Shown: piece after piece, positions 57,788 through 64,000 of the stretch
Layout of the letters: the number at the start of each line of letters is the position of its first letter
Position numbering within the stretch: position 1 is the first letter of the stretch
NCBI GenBank assembly: GCA_900169235.1
Contig: FWCC01000017.1
Coordinates: 124,001 to 188,000 of the forward strand
DNA: 64,000 nt
From: Zarea fungicola
Taxonomy: Eukaryota > Ascomycota > Sordariomycetes > Hypocreales > Cordycipitaceae
Direction of reading: 5' to 3'
Position numbers and translations under genes: made by a program
Notes under the pieces: generated by a model
Told to the model about the DNA's origin: nothing
The model's input: only the letters and a program-made list of their open reading frames with translations
The model's database searches: none

Positions 57788-58348
57788 ATAGGTGACACTT
57801 GATAGAGTTATTGTGATTAGGGTTTGGGTTATGAACACTGCCTCTAAGAGAGGATATTGTGGTAAATCTCAAGCCCTCTGGGAAAGTCGGGCAAGGCGAT
57901 CAGAATGATGATTAATGAAGCGAAAATTTGAAATTTAAAATCTTGCTCATACAGTTGGCTTATGTTGATGATACAAGGACGGCTGGCTACAAGGCGAATA
58001 GCACTGCACTTTGAGGCTGCTGCTGAAAGTATGTTCTAGAATATGTAAAGTTCCATTTTAATATTTTCATTGTTCTCAAGTTTTTTTGCAGCCCAGTTTT
58101 GATGTGGAAACACCCTCCCACCTTTAGAAGAGACATGAGTCGCGATCCCGCGCGGCGCCACAGCCTGCTAGCCAGGGCGAGAAAACCTTTTTTCTACCAT
58201 GTATCGGGCGGTAAGTGCCAGCAAGCCACAGATTCATAAGACAAACCTTTTATGCCTCCAAAACTTTTCTTCCCAGCACATTTCAAATTTACATTTTTTG
58301 TTTCCAAAGTTTAAATATCTAGCTTCTCCGGAATACTTTACTTTTGGT

Positions 58349-58356
58349 TATATAAG
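58349..58356 (+). promoter_or_regulatory. TATA box
   Basis: TATATAAG, 199 bp before the ATG at 58548, followed by a long unstructured leader. Confidence 0.5.
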
Positions 58357-58422
58357 GAGCAGAACTTCCTCTCTCATTCATCTGAACAACTCAACTCATT
58401 ACATCAACTCTCAAGCTACAAC

Positions 58423-58457
58423 CTCGTTATCAAACTCGTTATCAAACTCGTTATCAA
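58423..58457. repeat. 12-bp tandem repeat in a 5' leader
   Basis: Unit CTCGTTATCAAA, nearly three full copies (35 bp), 91 bp before the ATG at 58548. Confidence 0.9.
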
Positions 58458-58547
58458 CGACAAAAAAGCCTTGTACCACCACACAGGAAAAAAACAGACA
58501 AACATCACAAAATTACCACACTACGACTAAATCTCTCTTTCGCTATA

Positions 58548-58877
58548 ATGTCTTCCAACCAGGACTTCAACACACCCAGCACCGGCACTGAGGAGAGCCG
58601 CCGCTCGTCTGCCTCGTCAGCCAGCCCTTCAACCTCGCCAACTGCATCTCCTAATGTCGAGCATGCCAGCAAACCTGAGATGGAACCTACCGCATTTGTC
58701 TCCCAGGCACCCGTCCACCCACTTCCGGCATATGCTCGGGATCACCCCAAGCCCGCCGATGACTTTGACATTGACGAGGCCCTCAGCCGTCCTCCTGGTC
58801 GCTGGACATTCCGCGGGTCCTTGCAGGCCAACCTAAAGAAGCAAACTCGCCCTGCTCCTGCTTCCAAGGAGCCCTAG
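58548..58877 (+). CDS. Small disordered Ser/Pro-rich protein (unknown function)
   Basis: One exon, 109 residues starting MSSNQDFNTPSTG. The N-terminal half is Ser/Thr/Pro-rich (SRRSSASSASPSTSPTASPN) and presumably disordered and phosphorylated. The C-terminal part contains a more constrained block, HPLPAYARDHPKPADDFDID then EALSRPPGRWTFRGSLQANL, which is probably the functional segment. No signal peptide or membrane segment. The promoter has a TATA box, and the long leader looks like that of an abundant mRNA. I do not recognise a family with a known role. Confidence 0.72.
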   Translation: MSSNQDFNTPSTGTEESRRSSASSASPSTSPTASPNVEHASKPEMEPTAFVSQAPVHPLPAYARDHPKPADDFDIDEALSRPPGRWTFRGSLQANLKKQTRPAPASKEP

Positions 58878-59171
58878 GCCGCACACTTTGGAAATTAATT
58901 ATCATATCCACGTGGACTGTGGAGTCAAAACAGGGAGTGAAGGCCGAGGTGCCTTGAGTCTGCGCCACTGAGCGTGAGATGCGCCATATCCGAAACAGGA
59001 GGGAAAAGTTTAATGATACCCCATTTGTATAGTGAGAGGAGTTACATGGAAGGGAGATGGATTTTATATTTAGTATGGGATGGTGGCTCAGGAATACAGG
59101 ACCTTTCTCAATGTAATAGTTAATACTTCAGATGCAATTTTTTTTGCTTCAAAATTTCAACAAAAACCCAA

Positions 59172-59898
59172 TTACAAGCGTGCACTGAGTGTGAAGCCGT
59201 ATGTGACGGAGCTAATAATTGCAGCGAGGTTAAGGAGGGATGAGATGCCATGCAGCATACCGAATCGCTTGCTGAGAGCGCGCATCTCATCTGAGTGCGG
59301 GCCTTCCTCGTGCCACTGCTTGCCATCTCGCTTGGCTATGGCATGATTAGCAAAAAATGGGCTCGTGTTGGTGAATTCAAGGCCATTTGGCAGAGTACAA
59401 ACCTTGACCTTGGCGTTTCTTCATGACCTCCCTTGATGCTGGCATCAGCACCAACAGATTCAACGCACCGGACACAAACATGGTGGCAATGGGGACCAAC
59501 GACCCCCAGCGGTTAGACTCATGGAGAAGAGTGGAAATGCCGTTGCCTGTGGCGAGAGCGGCGCTTCCGGGGAACGTAAGTGCCATAATGGTGGGGAGGA
59601 TGGTTTGCAGGCCAAAGTACACGGGAAAGGCTTTGGCTTGGACGGCGGAGAAGACGGGTCTCTCAACAGTCTTGAAAAGAATCGGACTGTTCACGAATGT
59701 CTATTTCATTAAAGAGAGAATGAGCGACAAATTAATGATTTCAGGCACTTGGGGAATCAATTACGTGAAAAAAGGATGTTCCAACCAGCGTGGCATATCT
59801 AATGAAAGTGTTAGCTGTCAATATGAAAGCAATGGGGAGGCATTATAGTACGCAATGATGTGGTACGGCGCCGGGGACGCAATAAGTGAACCAGCCAT
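59172..59898 (-). CDS. TMEM205-like membrane protein (DUF4149)
   Basis: Four exons, 59898..59852, 59798..59765, 59700..59403 and 59335..59172 (introns 53, 64 and 67 nt), give 180 residues. The sequence IIAYATLVGTSFFHTFVNSP, then RPVFSAVQAKAFPVYFGLQT, matches the DUF4149 domain (PF13664) of human TMEM205. Four hydrophobic segments are visible. The HEEGPHSDEMRALSKRFGMLHGISSLLNL block before the last helix is also typical. Exon 2 is only 34 nt. TMEM205 has been linked to drug and metal-export phenotypes in human cells; the fungal role is not established. It is divergent from ku80 with 381 bp between start codons. Confidence 0.88.
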
Positions 59899-60279
59899 TT
59901 TGAAAAGATGAAATCAAAAACTGTGAGACTTTAACCGATGAAATTTTCGCAATGAGTATATGCGATGCAATGAAAGCGTTTCGGACAATGATGCAACGCA
60001 GATGCCGAGAACTGGATCACGTGCAGCCGCGACAGCTGCGCGTGTGTGCCAGGGCATCCAATCTAGCGCTGTGCCTGCCTGAGCGCGGCCCCTGGCGGCC
60101 CCACACCTTCTGCCTAAAGCCCAGCAGGACTACGCTATTCATAGTCAACACTATAAAAAGCCAGGGCCGTATGTCACTTCAATCTGAAGCATCCATCTTT
60201 TAATTTGGCATCCCATCAAGTTGCTGTATGTAGGGGTTCAACCTATAATTTCATCTCTTGGTCTCGCAAATCAACAACA
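59899..60279. other. Divergent promoter, TMEM205-like gene / ku80
   Basis: 381 bp. TATAAAAA at 60152-60159 points towards ku80. A GC-rich block (60000-60120) with GTGCAGCCGCGACAGCTGCG separates the two start regions. Confidence 0.55.
60152..60159 (+). promoter_or_regulatory. TATA-like box of ku80
   Basis: TATAAAAA, 128 bp before the ku80 ATG. Confidence 0.4.
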
Positions 60280-62701
60280 ATGGCGGAAAAGGAGGCAACC
60301 GTCTTCATCGTCGACCTCGGCGCGTCCATGGGAAAGGTCAATGGCGAGAGTGGCCGCAGCGAGTCTGACCTGGACTGGAGCCTGCGTTATGTCTGGGACA
60401 AGATTAGCGATATTGTCTCCGCAAACCGCAAGACGCTGTGTGTTGGTGTGGTTGGCCTAAGGACCGATGAGACTCAAAACCAACTTTCAGAGAGCGATGG
60501 CTACGATAACATCTCGGTGCTTCAAGAACTCGGGCCATTGACCATGGCATCGTTCGCAGGGCTGAAAACTAGCATCAAGTTGAGTAACACGCTGGACGGT
60601 GATGCTATTTCTGCCATTGTCGTGGCCGTCGACATGATGGATACGTTTACAAAGAAGCTCAAGTGGAACCGCAAGATTGTCATGATTACAGATGCGCAAA
60701 GCGGGATTGATCCCGATGACATTGACGACATTGCGAATAAAATTAATGATTCAAATATTCAGTTGACAATTCTGTAAGCGTATTCACTGACAAATACATC
60801 CACTGTGGTGCACAGGCTAATCGAGTAGGGGCGTTGACTTTGATGATCCCGAGTACGGTTTCAAGGAGGAGGACAAGTCTCCAACCAAGGTCAGAGGAAT
60901 AATCCGAATTTGGTGACCAGGACTAACTGGGAGTTATAGGCAGAGAATGAGCAAACTTTGAAGCAGCTGGCCGAGAAGTGCAAAGACGGCGTCTGTGCAT
61001 CCATTGTCGAGGCCATTGACCAGATTGAGATACCTCGTGTAAAGCAAGTGAAGCCATATAAAACCTATGATGGACCTCTAGTTCTCGGTGATCCAGAGAA
61101 GTTTCCCTCTGCAATGACTATCAATGTCGAACGCTACTTCAAGACACATCTCGCAAAACCGATCGCTGCAAGCACTGTTGTTCTAAAATCAGAGCAGGGC
61201 ACACAGTCTACACATACCCTCGAGGATGAGCCTATGGATGGTGTAGGATTCTCTGCTGTTAAGCAAGCACGCTCATACAAGGTCAATGCGCCCGATGCGC
61301 CTGGAGGTAAAAAAGACGTCGAGTTTGAATCTCTGGCCAAAGGGTTCGAATACGGCAGAACCGCAGTTCACATTAGTGAATCTGAACACAATATTACCAA
61401 GCTCGAGACGCAAAAGAGCTTCTCTATAGTCGGTTTCATACCTTGGAACAAGTATGAGCCCTTCTTGAGCATGGGCGAGGTGTGTGTTACACACGCAAGG
61501 AAGTTTGACGAGAAATCCGAACTGGCCATGTCGTCACTTATTTGGGGCCTCTTCGAGCTCGATTCATATGCTGTGGCACGTCTCGTAACCAAGGAGGGCA
61601 AGGATCCGACCTTGGTTCTCCTTGCGCCCCATGTTGAGCCAGACTTCGAGTGTCTGTTCGATGTCCCTCTCCCATTTGCTGAAGATGTCAGAACCTACAA
61701 GTTTCCTCCGCTTGACAAGGTCGTTACGGTCACAGGACAAACACTGACAACGCACCGGCTGCTACCGAACGATGAACTGAATGAGGCCATGGGAGACTAT
61801 GTTGATGCAATGGATCTTGACTTGTATGGAATGGATGCGGAACAGTGAGCAGCGCTCTTCGTGACGACGGAAGAACGGAGCTAACATGTCTAGGAAACCG
61901 GCTGAATATGCACCGATTGATGATACATTTAACCCCATCATTCACCGAATCAACGGCGCCGTAAAGCAGCGTGCAGTTTACCCTGATAAACCCATAGAGG
62001 ATATCCCATCGGTGTTGTTGCGCTTTGCCCAACCACCACAAGACCTGATTGAACGGGTACAAGACCGCATAGAAGATCTCATCAAGGCAGCAGATGTGAA
62101 GAAAGGTGTGTAACATTGAACAACGGAAGTTGTACGTCGCTGACAAGCTACTAGTACCACCAAAGGCAAAGGGAAGGCGCAACAGAGAGACCATTAAACC
62201 TATTTCTGGTCTGGATGTAGATGCTCTGCTCGGAGAACTTGGCGAAGATACCAAGGGTCAAGTTTCAGCTGAAAATGCCGTGCCCGACTTCAAGCGTGCC
62301 ATGGCAACCGCAGACGAAATTCCAGACATTCAGGCTGCTGCTAAGCAAATGGGCGAAATAGTTCAATCTTTCGTGACGGACAGCTTCGGCGACAGCAAAT
62401 ACGCCCAAGCTGTGGAATGCATTGGTGTCATGCGCGAAGAGCTGATCAACATGGAGGAGCCTGAAATGTATAATAACTTTGTACGGGAGCTAAAGAAGGG
62501 GTTACTATCTGGTGCCCTGGGTGGCGACAGGCGCGACTTTTGGTTCAAAGTACGATGGTCACGGCTGGGCTTGATTGAACAGAGCCAGTCGGACGTGTCT
62601 GAAGTCACTGCAGATGAGGCAGACGAGGTAAGCAGCCGCGAATATGCACTATTTTTGGAAACAAACACTAACATCAACCTCAGTTTTACAAATCTCGATA
62701 G
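60280..62701 (+). CDS. ku80: Ku80 subunit of the Ku DNA end-binding complex
   Basis: Six exons, 60280..60773, 60829..60889, 60940..61844, 61894..62105, 62155..62627 and 62684..62701, give 720 residues, the usual length for filamentous fungi. The introns are very short (49-56 nt). Order: N-terminal von Willebrand A-like domain (ATVFIVDLGASMGKVNGESG; KIVMITDAQSGI), the LGVDFDDPEYGFKEED junction, then the Ku core that forms the DNA-encircling ring (about residues 230-480), then the Ku C-terminal arm and the FVRELKKGLLSG region. The last exon encodes only FYKSR and a stop. Ku80 pairs with Ku70 to bind double-strand ends and start non-homologous end joining, and also protects telomeres. It is nuclear. 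Confidence 0.96.
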
Positions 62702-62900
62702 TAAATGTAAATTACCATGTAACATATATTACGGATGCGCAAGCAAAATGGTTGCCTAAACGTGTCTGTGTGTTTGTGATTCAGTGCCGGTTGCCGGTGC
62801 AGCTGGCGCTTGCCACTGGTTGACGGGTGCCATAAATATCACAGTTCTCATAATCCACCCCATACAACACACACAAAATAGAACAAACCACTCAACACGA

Positions 62901-62942
62901 ATGTGGTGCCAGAAAAATGTCGTCGGTACTGCCAGAAATTGA
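62901..62942 (+). other. Overlapping upstream ORF of the Gfd2-like gene
   Basis: ATG at 62901, 13 codons, TGA at 62940-62942. It starts 16 nt before the main ATG and is out of frame with it. If in the transcript it would compete for initiation; its -3 base is C, while the main ATG has A at -3. Confidence 0.4.
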
Positions 62943-64000
62943 TGCGGCTCTAAAAAGTCTCGAATCCATAATTGGACAGACTGTGTTTCTAGCTGAGCGC
63001 CCTGTTGAAGAACATGCAGAGGAGGCCACCAGAGTTACACACAGCGATGATGAGAAGACAACCATGTCGACAGAGCCTGCGGGTGAGAGTGTGACTTCTC
63101 CTCACCCGGATTCTTCAAAAGATGTCCTGAAGCCACTCGACGAGACGGCCATCATCCGGGATACTCTGCCATACGAAAAACTCAAGGCGCAGGACCTGAG
63201 CGATGATGGGCTAGTGTTTTGCCCGTGGAAGCTGGTCTTGGCGTATCCAGACAACTTCATTGGAAAGGCGAATCGACCAAGGGTAATTAGCACACTTTTT
63301 TCTGGTGATGAAGCTTCTCCCCGCCGTGAGCTCTAACTAAGGATATAGGCGCGGATCTTCTTTGACGACGTTTTGAGCTACCGAGACTGGAATTTGTAAG
63401 TGGGACATTTGTTATCATCTTACCGTGAAATGTCCCTGCTAAATCGTTTTTTTTCTTAGCTTCTATGTCCGTAATGTACATGACCCCACGAAGGTGCATC
63501 TACTGGTTCCAACAAAGCAGGTTCATCATTTTCTTGAACTCATCAACGGTCGCCTCCGCATCGAACTTACTATCCCAAGAGCGCCGGCAGGTCACAGTTT
63601 CTGTATCAACTTTTCTGGCTGTGGGCCGTTGCGTCCCCGATATCTGCTGAAGCATAAGCACACCTCGGAACAGTCAGTATCCACCGGTGTGTCTGCTGCA
63701 GATGATGATGGTACCAGCTTCGACATTGAGGATGAGGGCACTTGGCCAAGAGATGAAGATGTCGTGACGAAGGATGCGTGGGCTGCGCTGGCTACGGAAG
63801 CTGAGACACTATACAAGTCAAACATGGCACAGCTGGAAAGGGGAGCTTATGGAAGAAACAAAAAGACGGCGGAACAACGCTTAAAAGAGAGGCAAGAGCG
63901 CCGACAGAAGCAGATACGGGCCATGTTTGACTATCTTGGTTTGGAAAACGGCGGTGCTGTGGCCAGCAACTCGGACGTGGTGTTCTTCTGTGTCGACGTG
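62917..64000 (+). CDS. Gfd2/YDR514C-like protein, partial at the window edge
   Basis: Exons 62917..63282, 63349..63395 and 63460..64000 (introns 66 and 64 nt) give 318 residues with no stop before the edge. The N-terminal 85 residues are acidic and low-complexity. A conserved part follows (LVFCPWKLVLAYPDNFIGKA, FFDDVLSYRDWNFFYVRNVH, LLVPTKQVHHFLELINGRLR). Then come an acidic linker, a basic helix (KKTAEQRLKERQERRQKQIR) and the start of a domain, SDVVFFCVDV, at the edge. The Asp in that hydrophobic strand resembles the first catalytic position of the RNase H-like fold in the Gfd2/YDR514C group, linked in yeast to mRNA export. That assignment is tentative because most of the domain is outside the window. 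It lies 215 bp after ku80. Confidence 0.7.

Larger units (their letters stand above)
57788..58547. other. Intergenic and 5' leader of the gene at 58548
   Basis: 760 bp. TATATAAG is at 58349-58356. The leader after it is rich in CAACTC and TCAAACTC and contains a 12-bp triple repeat (58423-58457). Such C/A/T-rich leaders are common for strongly expressed fungal genes. Confidence 0.55.

Noticed and set aside
58423..58457. Short direct repeats considered as a CRISPR-like array
   Set aside because: 12-bp units without spacers in a eukaryotic leader; a simple tandem repeat.

Overview
The window is nuclear DNA of a filamentous ascomycete. Genes have short introns (about 49-192 nt, GT...AG, with CTAAC-like branch sites), intergenic regions are long, and the families are typical: PacC, Zn(II)2Cys6 regulators, Erg3, Ku80, Stb3. 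Protein style and the repeated intergenic TACGGAGTA motif suggest a Sordariomycete, plausibly Hypocreales. I cannot fix the genus from sequence alone. I support 18 protein-coding loci: 16 look intact, one is frameshifted and one runs off the right edge. I see no rRNA, tRNA, CRISPR or intact transposon. Exon boundaries were worked out by hand from splice signals and frame.

Layout. 1-6.7 kb is gene-free. 6.7-10.4 kb holds a single-pass membrane protein and a convergent type II membrane glycosyltransferase-like gene. 11.5-18.9 kb holds an AAT-type amino acid permease (broken by a 14-bp tandem duplication), a Zn2Cys6 regulator and a family III CoA-transferase. Six copies of a TCGG-N6-CCGA-like site sit in the two promoter regions of this group, so it looks like a small pathway-specific regulon. 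19.6-22.6 kb encodes a regulator that, once spliced, carries two complete Zn2Cys6 clusters in tandem. 22.6-28.6 kb is gene-free.

28.6-30.4 kb is pacC, the ambient-pH regulator. Its upstream region has ten GCCAAG (PacC consensus) hexamers in 212 bp, arranged partly as perfect palindromes, and a second cluster about 2 kb from the start codon. 34.8-36.1 kb is a GT25-type glycosyltransferase, 37.7-38.7 kb an Stb3 homologue, and 38.7-42.8 kb is gene-free.

42.8-53.2 kb is a housekeeping block: top3, a DUF1295 steroid-reductase-like membrane protein, a HAD phosphatase (Pho13 type) whose catalytic motif lies on a 22-nt exon, a secreted TAP-like alpha/beta hydrolase and erg3. 54.7-58.9 kb carries less conserved genes: a Cys-rich small protein with a basic tail, an F-box/ankyrin-like protein and a small disordered protein. 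59.2-64 kb holds a TMEM205-like membrane protein divergent from ku80, followed by the 5' part of a Gfd2/YDR514C-like gene.

The best candidates for something new are the TCGG-N6-CCGA regulon at 11.5-18.9 kb with its damaged permease, the double Zn2Cys6 regulator, and the palindromic PacC arrays upstream of pacC.
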